A stretch of DNA of 64,000 nucleotides from Streptomyces spiroverticillatus (GTDB lineage Bacteria; Actinomycetota; Actinomycetes; Streptomycetales; Streptomycetaceae), in the NCBI GenBank assembly GCA_014650415.1, contig BMUX01000001.1:707266-771265 (forward strand), in the 5' to 3' direction. Made by a program: the position numbers and the translations under genes. Positions within the stretch are counted from its first letter, which is position 1. Every line of letters begins with the position of its first letter. Of this stretch, positions 24,218-32,592 are shown in pieces. Below the pieces are notes generated by a model. It saw nothing but the letters and a program-made list of their open reading frames with translations. It was not told the origin of the DNA and did no database searches.

Positions 24218-24646
24218 TCAGCCGAGCTGGACCACCGCGCGGGACATGCCCAGCACCTTCTGGCCGGCGCTCATGGCGACGAGGTCCACGCGGACCTTGT
24301 TGTCGTCCAGGAGGGCGGCGACCTTGCCGGTGACCTCGATCAGGGCGCCCTGGTCGTCGTTGGGGACGACGACGGGCTTGGTGAAGCGCACCCCGTACTC
24401 GACGACGGCGGCCGGGTCGACGGCCCAGTCGGTGACCACGCGGACGGCCTCGGCCATGGTGAACATGCCGTGCGCGATGACGTCGGGGAGGCCGACCCCG
24501 ACCGCGAACTTCTCGTTCCAGTGGATCGGGTTGAAGTCCCCGGAGGCGCCCGCGTACTGCACGAGCGTGGCGCGGGTCACGGGGAAGGACTGGGCGGGCA
24601 GCTCGGTGCCGACCTCGACGTCCGCATGCGCGATCTTGGCAGCCAT
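24218..24646 (-). CDS. MaoC-type (R)-specific dehydratase, catalytic HadB-like subunit
   Basis: 142 residues, ATG at 24646, starting just before the end of the upstream gene's stop region. The hydratase-2 motif YAGASGDFNPIHWNEKFA carries the catalytic pair D37 and H42 in a hot-dog fold. By synteny it corresponds to mycobacterial HadB, which with HadA or HadC dehydrates 3-hydroxyacyl-ACP. The organism should not make mycolic acids, so the substrate may be another acyl thioester. Partner gene at 24648-25103 lies directly upstream. Confidence 0.88.
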   Translation of the reverse strand: MAAKIAHADVEVGTELPAQSFPVTRATLVQYAGASGDFNPIHWNEKFAVGVGLPDVIAHGMFTMAEAVRVVTDWAVDPAAVVEYGVRFTKPVVVPNDDQGALIEVTGKVAALLDDNKVRVDLVAMSAGQKVLGMSRAVVQLG

Positions 24647-24647
24647 C

Positions 24648-25103
24648 TCACGCCTCCTCGGCGGCGGCGCGCGCCACCAGCTTCATCCAGGCGGTCACGA
24701 CGTGCTCACCGCTCTCGTCGTGGACCTCGCTGCGGATGTCCATGATGTCGTTCCCGGCCATCGACTTGATCGCCTCGATGGTCGAGGTGACCGACAGCCG
24801 GTCCCCCGCGCGCACCGGGCGGGTGTACGCGAACTTCTGGTCGCCGTGCACCACCCGGCTGTAGTCGAGGCCCAGCTGCGGGTCCTGGACGACCATGCCC
24901 GCGGCCTTGAAGGTGATCGTGAAGACGAAAGTCGGCGGGGCGATCACATCGGGGTGGCCGAGCGCCTTGGCGGCTTCCTGATCGGTGTACGCGGGATTGC
25001 GGTCGCCGACGGCCTCGGCGAACTCGCGGATCTTTTCCCGGCCGACCTCGTACGCCGAGGTGGGCGGATAGGACCGCCCCACGAGGGACTGGTCGAGCGC
25101 CAT
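24648..25103 (-). CDS. MaoC-like dehydratase, HadA-like non-catalytic subunit
   Basis: 150 residues from the ATG at 25103 with AGGAGG eight bases upstream; a longer frame to 25160 has no such site. The hot-dog domain begins RSYPPTSAYEVGREKIREFAEAVGD, with NPAYTD in place of the D/H catalytic motif, and ends TSTIEAIKSMAGNDIMDIRSEV. This is the substrate-binding half of HadAB-type heterodimers. The next gene follows after one base. rpmG lies 113 bp upstream, behind its own terminator. Confidence 0.87.
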   Translation of the reverse strand: MALDQSLVGRSYPPTSAYEVGREKIREFAEAVGDRNPAYTDQEAAKALGHPDVIAPPTFVFTITFKAAGMVVQDPQLGLDYSRVVHGDQKFAYTRPVRAGDRLSVTSTIEAIKSMAGNDIMDIRSEVHDESGEHVVTAWMKLVARAAAEEA

Positions 25104-25163
25104 GGAACTCGTACCTCCTGTGAATGGTCGTGACCTGAGTGACGGGAACCGTCGTGACATACG

Positions 25164-25203
25164 ACACGAGGCCGCCCCCAGTAATTCGGGGACGGCCTCG
25201 TGT
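25164..25203 (-). terminator. Terminator after rpmG
   Basis: ACACGAGGCCGCCCCC and CGGGGACGGCCTCGTGT flank AGTAATT, a long stem with one mismatch, 12 bases after the rpmG stop. The HadA-like gene therefore needs its own promoter in 25104-25163. Confidence 0.8.
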
Positions 25204-25215
25204 ACGAGCCTGTGC

Positions 25216-25380
25216 TTAGCGCGTTTCGCGGTGCGCCGTGTGCGAGTTGCAACGCGGGCAGTGCTTCTTCATCTCCATGCGGTCCGGGTTGTTACGCCGG
25301 TTCTTCTTGGTGATGTAGTTCCGCTCCTTGCACTCCACGCAGGCCAGCGTGATCTTCGGGCGGACGTCGGTGGCAGCCAC
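25216..25380 (-). CDS. rpmG: 50S ribosomal protein L33
   Basis: 54 residues from a GTG at 25380, with AAGGAG seven bases upstream. Sequence runs [21 protein letters not shown] and ends [15 protein letters not shown]. The two CxxC pairs (CVEC and CPRC) make this the zinc-binding C+ form; streptomycetes usually keep zinc-free paralogues elsewhere under Zur control. It lies between tRNA-Met and the MaoC pair, the same order as rpmG2-hadA-hadB in mycobacteria. Confidence 0.96.
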   Translation of the reverse strand: MAATDVRPKITLACVECKERNYITKKNRRNNPDRMEMKKHCPRCNSHTAHRETR

Positions 25381-25469
25381 GTGAGTGCTCCTTGGACGGA
25401 CGGATGTACGGATGAACGCAAAAAAGAGTAGCCGATCGGAGGACCGACCCTACAATCGGCTACTGCGCG

Positions 25470-25542
25470 TAGCGGTGACCGGACTTGAACCGGTGACACA
25501 GCGATTATGAGCCGCTTGCTCTACCGACTGAGCTACACCGCT
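25470..25542 (-). tRNA. tRNA-Met (anticodon CAT), elongator type
   Basis: 73 nt. Acceptor AGCGGTG pairs with CACCGCT, and the anticodon arm is AGCGG-CT-CAT-AA-TCGCT. It lacks the three stacked G-C pairs of an initiator anticodon stem. A CAT anticodon could also be a tRNA-Ile with lysidine, which cannot be told by eye, but elongator Met is more likely. Confidence 0.92.
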
Positions 25543-25590
25543 TTGATGTCTGGATCACCTCCCCCGAGGGGGAGGATCTCCGAACACCAG

Positions 25591-25663
25591 AGCCCCAATG
25601 CGGAATCGAACCGCAGACCTTCTCCTTACCATGGAGACGCTCTACCGACTGAGCTATTGGGGC
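25591..25663 (-). tRNA. tRNA-Thr (anticodon GGT)
   Basis: 73 nt. Acceptor GCCCCAA pairs with TTGGGGC, anticodon arm TCTCC-AT-GGT-AA-GGAGA, T arm CGGTTCGATTCCG. It lies 48 bp before tRNA-Met; the spacer holds the small hairpin CTCCCCC/GGGGGAG. Confidence 0.98.
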
Positions 25664-25674
25664 GAGCGATGAAG

Positions 25675-25704
25675 ACATTACACGGGTCTGCGCCGATCCC
25701 CCAA
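25675..25704 (-). promoter_or_regulatory. Promoter of tRNA-Thr/tRNA-Met/rpmG
   Basis: Minus strand TTGGGG (25699-25704), 18-base spacer, TAATGT (25675-25680), with the start near 25668, only a few bases from the tRNA-Thr 5' end. It probably drives both tRNAs and rpmG. Confidence 0.6.
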
Positions 25705-25916
25705 ATCCATATCCGGGACCCACTTCGGCCCCCTCCCGGGCGGGTCGCCGTCACCCGTCACGTAGGCCACCTGAGGTCACTCCGGTACGACTATTTCGCT
25801 CCTCCTCGAAGCCTCGGAGGCGGGCCCCTAGGCTCGATCGAACGCTGCGTGATCTTGGGCGCCGGCCGCCCCGCGCCGACGCGCCCCTCTCCGCCCGAGC
25901 CCCCGCCAGGAGCGCG

Positions 25917-27191
25917 ATGTCCGACAGCCAGCCGCAGCCGTCCCGCCGCCCGGGGAACCCCGAACCGAGCACCGGCGCCGGTGCGAGCGGCGAGGAGCGC
26001 ACCGACGCCCTGCTGCTGAGCGGGGCCCGGCTCACCGACGGACGCACGGTGGACGTGCGGGTCAGCGACGGGCGCATCGAGGCCGTCGGCACGGCGGGCA
26101 GTCTTCCGGCGCAGGCAGCCTCCCGGGTGGACCTCTCGGGCTTCCTGCTGCTGCCGGCGCCGGCGGAACCGCACGCGCACAGCGACACCGCGCTGACGGC
26201 CGACGAGGGCGGCCCGGTTTCGTACGCGACACAGGACGTGCAGCGGCGCACCGCACAGGCGGCGCTGCTCCAGCTCGGGCACGGGGCGACGGCGCTGCGC
26301 TCGCACGTGCGGATCGGGGACGTGCAGGGGCTCGGGCCGATGGAAGCGGTGCTCCAGGCCCGGCGCTCGCTGCGCGGGCTGGTGGATCTGTCGGCGGTGG
26401 CGGTGCCGCGGCTGCTGACGGGGGTGGCGGGGGCGGACGGTCTGGCGATGCTGCGGGACGCCGTGAAGATGGGCGCCGCCGTGGTGGGCGGCTGCCCGGA
26501 CCTGGATCCCGATCCGACGGGGTACGTGGAACGGGTGCTGGAGGTGGCCGCCGAGCACGGGTGCCCGGTGGACCTGCACACCGAGGGTGACGATCCGGCG
26601 CGGCTGGCACGGCTGGCGGCGATGGCGGGCGGACTGCGGCCGGGGGTGGTGATCGGCCCGTGCGGAGGGCTGTCCCGGCTGCCTCTTGAGGTGGCGACGC
26701 GGGCGGCGGACCAGCTGGCCGCCGCCGGGGTGAGCGTGGTGTGCCAGCCGCAGGGCGGCTGCGGGGGCGTGGAGGCGCGCGGGGTGGCGCCGGTGCGGCT
26801 GCTGCGGGCGGCCGGGGTGCGGCTGGCGGCGGGCAGCGGGGCACTGCGGGACCTGGCGAACCCGGTGGGGCGCGGGGACCCCCTGGAGGCGGCGTACCTG
26901 CTGGCGTCGCAGAGCGGGATGCGGGCGGCGGACGCGTACGACACGGTGGCGGCGGGTGCGCGGGAGGCGATGGGGCTGCCGGAGGTGCGGCTGGAGGCGG
27001 GGTTTCCGGCGGAGCTGGTGGCGGTGCGGGGCGAGCGGCTCGCGGGGGTGCTGTCGCTGGCGTACAGCAGGATCGTGGTGCACCGGGGGCGGATCGTGGC
27101 GCGCACCAGTGCGGTGCGCGAGTACTGCGACACGGTGGCGGCGGTGGAGCTGGGACTTCCGCGCCAGGGGAGGCCGGAGACGGGGCCCTGA
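25917..27191 (+). CDS. CodA-like amidohydrolase family protein, active site altered
   Basis: 424 residues; ATG at 25917 with AGGAG eight bases upstream. The small beta-sandwich (LLLSGARLTDGRTVDVRVSDGRIEAVG) and the first metal motif EPHAHSDT match cytosine deaminase-type amidohydrolases. The third ligand region (DLHTEGDD) is present, but the position of the catalytic histidine reads GPCGGL and that of the final aspartate reads AGSGALRDL, with no Asp at the expected place. So it may be inactive, have a different metal set, or act on another substrate. The C-terminal part (EAGFPAELVAVRGERLAGVLS) is normal. Following gene is separately expressed. Confidence 0.75.
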   Translation: MSDSQPQPSRRPGNPEPSTGAGASGEERTDALLLSGARLTDGRTVDVRVSDGRIEAVGTAGSLPAQAASRVDLSGFLLLPAPAEPHAHSDTALTADEGGPVSYATQDVQRRTAQAALLQLGHGATALRSHVRIGDVQGLGPMEAVLQARRSLRGLVDLSAVAVPRLLTGVAGADGLAMLRDAVKMGAAVVGGCPDLDPDPTGYVERVLEVAAEHGCPVDLHTEGDDPARLARLAAMAGGLRPGVVIGPCGGLSRLPLEVATRAADQLAAAGVSVVCQPQGGCGGVEARGVAPVRLLRAAGVRLAAGSGALRDLANPVGRGDPLEAAYLLASQSGMRAADAYDTVAAGAREAMGLPEVRLEAGFPAELVAVRGERLAGVLSLAYSRIVVHRGRIVARTSAVREYCDTVAAVELGLPRQGRPETGP

Positions 27192-27294
27192 GCGCCTGGG
27201 GCGCATGAGGTGCCCTTACGGGGACCCGGACGCGTTCGCGGGGCGTGTGCGGCGTTCTGGGCGGGGGCGGGCCGGTGGGCGTACGGTCGACAGC

Positions 27295-27951
27295 ATGCGC
27301 ACTGTCATCGCAGGTGGACACGGTCAAATCGCGCTGCGGCTGGAGCGTCTGCTCGCCGCACGCGGAGGCGAGGTCGCGGGGATCGTCCGCGACGCGAAGC
27401 AGAGCGAGGACCTGCGGTCGGCGGGCGCCGAACCGATCGTCCTCGACCTGGAGTCGGCGTCCGTGGAGGAGGTCGCGGCGGCCCTCGAAGGGGCCGCTGC
27501 GGCGGTCTTCGCGGCGGGCGCGGGTCCGGGCAGCGGGGCCGGCCGCAAGGACACCGTGGACCGGGACTCGGCGGTCAGGTTCGCGGACGCGGCCGAGCGT
27601 GCGGGGGTGCGCCGTTTTGTGGTGGTGTCCTCGATGGGTGCCGACCCCGAGCACCCCGGCGACGAAATCTTCGATGTGTACCTGCGCGCCAAGGGGGCCG
27701 CGGACGCGGACGTACGGGCCAGGAGCGGCCTGGACTGGACGATCCTGAGGCCCGGTCAGCTCACGAACGACGCGGGCACCGGGCTGGTGAAGCTGGGCGT
27801 CTCGACCGGGCGCGGGCCCGTGACGCGGGACGACGTGGCGGCCGTACTGGCGGAGTTGCTGGAGACGCCGTCGACGGCGGGGCTGACGCTGGAGCTGATC
27901 GGCGGCAGCGTGCCGGTGTCGGTGGCGGTGAAGGACGTGGCCGGGAACTGA
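27295..27951 (+). CDS. NAD(P)-binding protein, atypical SDR
   Basis: 218 residues from the ATG at 27295. There is no ribosome site; TACGGT (27282-27287) ends seven bases upstream, pointing to a leaderless transcript. The start MRTVIAGGHGQIALRLERLLAARG is a Rossmann nucleotide loop (GGHGQIA) and RRFVVVSSMGAD is the SDR strand, followed by YLRAKGAADADVRARSGLDWTILRPG, which keeps a Y...K pair. It is of the NmrA/SDR_a5 type, role unknown. Not similar enough to the other SDR here (22424) to be a recent duplicate. Confidence 0.85.
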   Translation: MRTVIAGGHGQIALRLERLLAARGGEVAGIVRDAKQSEDLRSAGAEPIVLDLESASVEEVAAALEGAAAAVFAAGAGPGSGAGRKDTVDRDSAVRFADAAERAGVRRFVVVSSMGADPEHPGDEIFDVYLRAKGAADADVRARSGLDWTILRPGQLTNDAGTGLVKLGVSTGRGPVTRDDVAAVLAELLETPSTAGLTLELIGGSVPVSVAVKDVAGN

Positions 27952-28063
27952 AGACGGGCAACTGTGCGGCGGGACCGATGAGTTCGGTGCCGCCGCGCAG
28001 TCGTCACTCGTGACGAGCACCTGATACCACCCGATACAGGGACGACGGACTTCGAGGAGTCGC

Positions 28064-28561
28064 ATGCGGTACGAACCCGAGATCACGGAATACGGCGAGC
28101 AGCCCTACGCGGGCATCCGGGGGCGGGTGCGGACGGACGGGTTCGCCGCGATCGCCGACCGGATTCCGGAGCTCATCGGCTGGCTCGCGGCGCGGGGAAC
28201 CGAACCGCTCGGCGGTCCGTTCCTCCGGTACAACGTGATCGGTGCGGACGGGGAGTTGGAGGTCGAGGCGGGGGTTCCGGTGGCTGTCGCGCCGGAGCCG
28301 GAGGGCGATGTGCGGGCGGGAGTGCTGCCCGCGGGGCGGTACGCGACGCTGACGCACGTCGGCCACCCCGACGAGCTGGTCGGCGTCACGCAGGAGCTGA
28401 TCGCCTGGGCGGGCACGCAGGGCCTGGAGTGGGACATGACGCGGGCCGCGGACGGCGAGCACTGGGTGGGCCGTACGGAGACGTTCCTGACGGATCCGCG
28501 GGTGGAGCCGGACCCGAACAAGTGGGAGACGCGGCTCGCGATCCGGCTCGCGGACGGGTAG
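28064..28561 (+). CDS. GyrI-like/AraC effector-binding domain protein
   Basis: 165 residues; ATG at 28064 with GAGGAG upstream. MRYEPEITEYGEQPYAGIRGRVR and VGHPDELVGVTQELIAWAGTQGLEWD match the stand-alone small-molecule-binding (SHS2/GyrI-like) fold, ending in DPNKWETRLAIRLAD. Without a DNA-binding domain it probably sequesters or hydrolyses a ligand. Followed by a strong terminator abutting tRNA-Tyr. Confidence 0.85.
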   Translation: MRYEPEITEYGEQPYAGIRGRVRTDGFAAIADRIPELIGWLAARGTEPLGGPFLRYNVIGADGELEVEAGVPVAVAPEPEGDVRAGVLPAGRYATLTHVGHPDELVGVTQELIAWAGTQGLEWDMTRAADGEHWVGRTETFLTDPRVEPDPNKWETRLAIRLADG

Positions 28562-28593
28562 CGGCGCCGGCTGCCGCCCCGGTGGGAAAACCC

Positions 28594-28638
28594 GAAGGCC
28601 CCTGATCGGCGTTTCCGCTGATCAGGGGCCTTCTTTTG
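28594..28638 (+). terminator. Terminator after GyrI-like gene
   Basis: GAAGGCCCCTGATC (28594-28607) and GATCAGGGGCCTTC (28620-28633) form a 14-bp stem followed by TTTTG. The U-run touches the 3' end of the convergent tRNA-Tyr at 28639. Confidence 0.88.
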
Positions 28639-28720
28639 TGGCGGCGCCAGGATTCGAACCTGGGTAGGCTAAGCCGACGGATTTACAGTCCGTTCCCATT
28701 GGCCACTCGGGCACACCGCC
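28639..28720 (-). tRNA. tRNA-Tyr (anticodon GTA)
   Basis: 82 nt with the long variable arm expected for tyrosine (CGGCTTAGCC). Acceptor GGCGGTG pairs with CGCCGCC with one T-G pair. Anticodon arm ACGGA-CT-GTA-AA-TCCGT. Confidence 0.97.
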
Positions 28721-28955
28721 ATGGGATGTCACCTGGGGATCTTCACCTTGCGGCGCTTTTCCCTGGGGACGACGTAAACAATACCTGATGACCAGGGGTG
28801 CTCCGCCACTCGATTGATCCGCGCCCGGTGTCGGTCCGGGTGGCTAGGCTTTGTGCCGTACGCCGAAGGGATGGCGCCGCACGCGCGCGGCATCCGCGCC
28901 GCACCCGGCACCCGCCCGGCACCCACCCGTCACCCACATCAAGGAGCCACAGGAC

Positions 28956-29444
28956 ATGGCCGACTCCAGTTTCGACATCGTCTCGAAGGTCGAGCGGCAG
29001 GAGGTCGACAACGCCCTCAACCAGGCCGCCAAGGAGATCTCGCAGCGTTACGACTTCAAGAACACGGACGCTTCCATCTCCTGGTCCGGCGAGAAGATCC
29101 TGATGCAGGCGAACGGCGAGGAGCGCGTGAAGGCGATCCTCGACATCTTCGAGACCAAGCTGGTCAAGCGCGGCATCTCGCTGAAGTCGCTGGACGCGGG
29201 CGAGCCGCAGCTGTCCGGCAAGGAGTACAAGATCTTCGCCTCCATCGAGGAGGGGATCTCGCAGGACAACGCCAAGAAGGTCGCCAAGATCATCCGCGAC
29301 GAGGGCCCCAAGGGCGTCAAGGCGCAGGTGCAGGGCGACGAGCTGCGCGTCACCTCCAAGAGCCGTGACGACCTCCAGGCCGTGCAGGCGCTGCTCAAGG
29401 GCAAGGACCTGGACTTCGCGATCCAGTTCGTGAACTACCGCTGA
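28956..29444 (+). CDS. YajQ family nucleotide-binding protein
   Basis: 162 residues from the ATG at 28956, with AAGGAG at 28941-28946. [27 protein letters not shown] and [16 protein letters not shown] are the family hallmarks of the two-domain RNP-fold protein. YajQ-type proteins bind nucleotides, and in some bacteria act as cyclic di-GMP effectors. Expression probably starts at TAGGCT (28844-28849) upstream, but its -35 is poor. Stands alone. Confidence 0.95.
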   Translation: MADSSFDIVSKVERQEVDNALNQAAKEISQRYDFKNTDASISWSGEKILMQANGEERVKAILDIFETKLVKRGISLKSLDAGEPQLSGKEYKIFASIEEGISQDNAKKVAKIIRDEGPKGVKAQVQGDELRVTSKSRDDLQAVQALLKGKDLDFAIQFVNYR

Positions 29445-29620
29445 GGCTTGCGGGTTCGGACGGGGGCGGTGGGCGGCTTCGGGCCGGCTCCCGCCCCCTT
29501 CGCGTGCCCGCACGCGACCGTGATGTCCGAATACCGCCAGCCCCGGTGCGGGCGCGGGCGCAGACTCGACGGCGAGGACGGCGAGAGGCGCAGCGAGCAC
29601 TGCGCGGAGAGGATGGGGTC

Positions 29621-30136
29621 ATGAGCGGGACCACGGTGTACGCGACCCTCGACAGCCCGTTGGGCGAGCTGCTGCTGGTGGGCGAGGAGTCCGCGAGCGC
29701 TCCCGACGGGGTCGCGCTGTTGTCGCTGTCGGTGCCGGACCAGAAGGGCGGTGCCGTCGTCGGGGACGGGTGGCGGCGGGCGCCGGAGCTGTTCGGCGAG
29801 GTGGCGGCGCAGCTGAAGGCGTACTTCGCCGGGGAGCTGACGCGGTTCGACATCGCGTACGCGGACGGTGTGGGTACGGAGTTCCAGCGCCGGGTGTGGA
29901 GTGCGGTGGAGAACATCGCGTACGGGGAGACCACCTCGTACGGGAAGCTCGCCGAGTCGATCGGGGTATCGCGTGCGGCGGTCCGGGCGGTGGGGACCGC
30001 GATCGGGCGCAATCCGCTGCTGGTGGTGCGGCCGTGCCACCGGATCGTGGGGGCGGACGGGTCGCTGACGGGGTACGCGGGCGGTCTGGAGCGCAAGCGG
30101 CTGCTGCTGGAGCTGGAGGGCGGCCAGGTGCGGTGA
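29621..30136 (+). CDS. ogt: Methylated-DNA-protein-cysteine methyltransferase
   Basis: 171 residues from the ATG at 29621, with GGAGAGGA upstream. The acceptor cysteine C139 is in RPCHRIV; the recognition helix RAAVRAVGTAIGRNP and YGKLAESIGVS are typical. It moves O6-alkyl groups from guanine to itself, once per protein. Its stop overlaps the alkB-like start by GTGA, so the two repair genes are translationally coupled. Confidence 0.95.
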   Translation: MSGTTVYATLDSPLGELLLVGEESASAPDGVALLSLSVPDQKGGAVVGDGWRRAPELFGEVAAQLKAYFAGELTRFDIAYADGVGTEFQRRVWSAVENIAYGETTSYGKLAESIGVSRAAVRAVGTAIGRNPLLVVRPCHRIVGADGSLTGYAGGLERKRLLLELEGGQVR

Positions 30137-30798
30137 GCGAGCTTTTCGAGCTGCCCCGGGAGCGGGCGGAGGTGGCACCGGGAGCGGTGCACGTTCCGGG
30201 GTGGCTGTCGCTGGAGGAGCAGCAGGAGCTGGTGGTGGCGTGCCGGGGGTGGGCCACCGGTCCGGTGCCGCTGCGGCAGATACGGCTGCCCGGGGGCGGG
30301 GTGATGTCGGTGCGCTCGGTGGGGCTGGGGTGGCACTGGCAGCCGTACCGCTACTCCCGCACGGCGGGTGATGTGAACGGTGCGAGGGTGGCCGATTTTC
30401 CGCCGTGGCTGGGCGACTTGGGACGCCGGGCGCTGGTCGATGCGTACGAGGACGAGGGCGCCGGTGACGGGTATGCGCCGGACGCCGGGCTGGTGAACTT
30501 CTACGACGGCGACGCCCGGATGGGGATGCACCAGGACCGAGAAGAACGGTCGCAGGCGCCGGTGGTGTCGTTGAGCATCGGCGACAGCTGTGTGTTCCGG
30601 TTCGGGAACACACAGGGGCGGGGACGCCCCTACACGGATGTGGAGTTGAGGTCCGGGGACCTCTTCGTGTTCGGGGGGCCTTCGCGGTTCGCGTACCACG
30701 GCGTGCCGAAGGTGCTGCCGGGTACGGGCGATCCGGCGACCGGGATGGCCGCCGGACGGCTGAACGTCACGCTGCGGGTGACCGGGCTAGCCGCGTGA
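30133..30798 (+). CDS. alkB: AlkB-type alpha-ketoglutarate-dependent DNA dealkylase
   Basis: 221 residues from a GTG at 30133 overlapping the ogt stop. Iron ligands are H133 and D135 (MGMHQDREE) and H189 (AYHGVPK), and the 2-oxoglutarate arginine is in RLNVTLRVTG. The nucleotide-recognition part DAGLVNFYDGDARMG is conserved. It oxidatively removes methyl groups from 1-methyladenine and 3-methylcytosine. It ends within the convergent small membrane protein gene (12 bp overlap). Confidence 0.93.
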   Translation: MSELFELPRERAEVAPGAVHVPGWLSLEEQQELVVACRGWATGPVPLRQIRLPGGGVMSVRSVGLGWHWQPYRYSRTAGDVNGARVADFPPWLGDLGRRALVDAYEDEGAGDGYAPDAGLVNFYDGDARMGMHQDREERSQAPVVSLSIGDSCVFRFGNTQGRGRPYTDVELRSGDLFVFGGPSRFAYHGVPKVLPGTGDPATGMAAGRLNVTLRVTGLAA

Positions 30799-31059
30799 GC
30801 GGGAGTGGCCGAAGAGGATGCGGTACGCGATGAGCAGCACCAGTGAGCCGCCGATGGCTGCGAGCCAGGTCGGGCCGTCGTAGAACTGGTTGGCGATCTC
30901 GCGGTCCAGGAACTTCGTGGAGATCCAGCCACCGATGAACGCGCCCGCGATGCCGATCAGCGTGGTGCCGATCAGCCCGCCGGGGTCGCGGCCGGGCAGC
31001 AGGATCTTGGCTATGACGCCGGCGACGAGGCCGAGGACGATCCAGCCCAGGATGCTCAT
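30787..31059 (-). CDS. GlsB/YeaQ/YmgE family small membrane protein
   Basis: 90 residues. Three hydrophobic segments (about 4-22, 30-48, 65-84) with the family motif GLVAGVIAKILLPGRDPGGLIGTTLIGIAGAFIG read in two parts. It belongs to the transglycosylase-associated protein family, often induced by stress, function unclear. It lies tail to tail with alkB, overlapping it by 12 bp. Confidence 0.9.
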   Translation of the reverse strand: MSILGWIVLGLVAGVIAKILLPGRDPGGLIGTTLIGIAGAFIGGWISTKFLDREIANQFYDGPTWLAAIGGSLVLLIAYRILFGHSRSRG

Positions 31060-31188
31060 GAGGGTCCCCCCGTGGGTGCGATGTGCCGTGCGGTGCGCAC
31101 GGGCGGGTGTGGTGCTCCTGCCCGCTCTCGCAGGGGAAGACGCATCGCACGCCGGGAAGGTTGCCAGGTCAGCCGAGGGGCGGCGGGG

Positions 31189-31581
31189 TCAGCGGGCGGC
31201 GAAGGGCTGGTCGGTGGGGACGATTTCCTTGCCGAGGGGCAGCAGGGACACCGGGATCAGCTTGAAGTTCGCGATGCCGAAGGGGATGCCGATGATCGTG
31301 ATGCACAGGGCGATGCCGGTGATGATGTGGCCGAGCGCCAGCCACCAGCCCGCGAGGATCAGCCACAGGACGTTGCCGATGCAGGAGGGTGCGCCCGCGT
31401 CGCGGCGGTCCACGACGGTCTGCCCGAAGGGCCACAGGGCGTAGATGCCGATCCGGAAGGCCGCCAGGCCGAAGGGGATGCCGATGATCGTGATGCAGAG
31501 CAGGAGGCCCGCGACCAGGTAGCCCAGGAAGAGCCAGAAGCCGCTCAGGACCAGCCATATGAGGTTGAGGAGTGTCTTCAC
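31189..31581 (-). CDS. YccF domain-containing membrane protein
   Basis: 130 residues from a GTG at 31581. Two tandem copies of the YccF (DUF307) unit: [25 protein letters not shown] and [25 protein letters not shown], each with a membrane helix before. The start overlaps the htpX stop as GTGA, so the two are coupled. It is a membrane protein of unknown function, and linkage to a membrane protease suggests envelope stress. Confidence 0.9.
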   Translation of the reverse strand: MKTLLNLIWLVLSGFWLFLGYLVAGLLLCITIIGIPFGLAAFRIGIYALWPFGQTVVDRRDAGAPSCIGNVLWLILAGWWLALGHIITGIALCITIIGIPFGIANFKLIPVSLLPLGKEIVPTDQPFAAR

Positions 31582-32441
31582 GGTCGGTGGCCTGCCATCT
31601 GTTCGAGTCGGGCGATGCGTTCCGCCATGGGCGGGTGCGTCGAGAAGAGCTTGGCCGCGCCCTCGCCGGGGCGGAAGGGGTTCGCGATCATCATGTGGCT
31701 CGCGGTCTCGATCCGGGGCTCGGGCGGCAGCGGTAGTTGCTTCGTACCCGCGTCCAGCTTGCGCAATGCGCTCGCGAGGGCGAGCGGGTCGCCGGTGAGC
31801 TGCGCGCCGGAGGCGTCGGCCTCGTACTCGCGGGAGCGGCTGACGGCGAGCTGGATGATCGAGGCGGCCATCGGGCCCAGGATCATGATCAGCAGCATGC
31901 CGAAGATGCCGGGGCCCTCGTTGTCGTTGGATCTGCCGACGGGGATCAGCCAGGCGAAGTTGACCAGGAACATCACCACCGAGGCGAGGGCTCCGGCGAC
32001 GGAGGAGATGAGGATGTCGCGGTTGTAGACGTGGCTGAGCTCGTGGCCGATGACGCCGCGCAGTTCGCGCTCGTCGAGGATCTGGAGGATGCCCTCGGTG
32101 CAGCAGACGGCCGCGTTGCGCGGGTTGCGGCCGGTGGCGAAGGCGTTGGGGGCCTGGGTCGGCGAGATGTAGAGGCGGGGCATGGGCTGGCGGGCGGCCG
32201 TGGAGAGCTCGCGGACCATGCGGTAGAGCTCGGGGGCCTCGAACTCGCTGACCGGGCGGGCACGCATGGCGCGCAGGGCCAGCTTGTCGCTGTTCCAGTA
32301 CGCGTACGCGTTGGTGCCGAGCGCCACGAGGAGCGCGACCAGCAGTCCCGTACGGCCGAAGAAGCTGCCGATGACGAGGATCAGCGCGGACAGGCCCCCG
32401 AGGAGTACGGCTGTCTTCAACCCGTTGTGCCGGCGGTGCAC
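31578..32441 (-). CDS. htpX: Membrane zinc metalloprotease HtpX
   Basis: 287 residues; GTG at 32441 with GGAGGG seven bases upstream. Two N-terminal membrane helices (about 10-46), zinc site HELSH (133-137) and the third ligand in [12 protein letters not shown], then [13 protein letters not shown]. It degrades misfolded membrane proteins. It is followed by the coupled YccF-type gene. The gap to nuoN is 151 bp with no clear promoter. Confidence 0.95.
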   Translation of the reverse strand: MHRRHNGLKTAVLLGGLSALILVIGSFFGRTGLLVALLVALGTNAYAYWNSDKLALRAMRARPVSEFEAPELYRMVRELSTAARQPMPRLYISPTQAPNAFATGRNPRNAAVCCTEGILQILDERELRGVIGHELSHVYNRDILISSVAGALASVVMFLVNFAWLIPVGRSNDNEGPGIFGMLLIMILGPMAASIIQLAVSRSREYEADASGAQLTGDPLALASALRKLDAGTKQLPLPPEPRIETASHMMIANPFRPGEGAAKLFSTHPPMAERIARLEQMAGHRP

Positions 32442-32592
32442 GGTAGGCCCTCCAAGTAGTGCGGCAGGGGAACTCCTGACCGGGTGGTGCTTCCACGTTC
32501 AGTGGACCCTTCCTTACTGGTCAACGCCAGGCGGGGGTCACTAGTTCCCTTGTGCACCGGTGAGCGGATTAGGCCGTCCGGGGAATGTGGGG

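Noticed and set aside
25470..25663. Integration site or island at the tRNA genes
   Set aside because: No integrase, direct repeat or change in base composition is seen; flanking genes are ordinary core genes.
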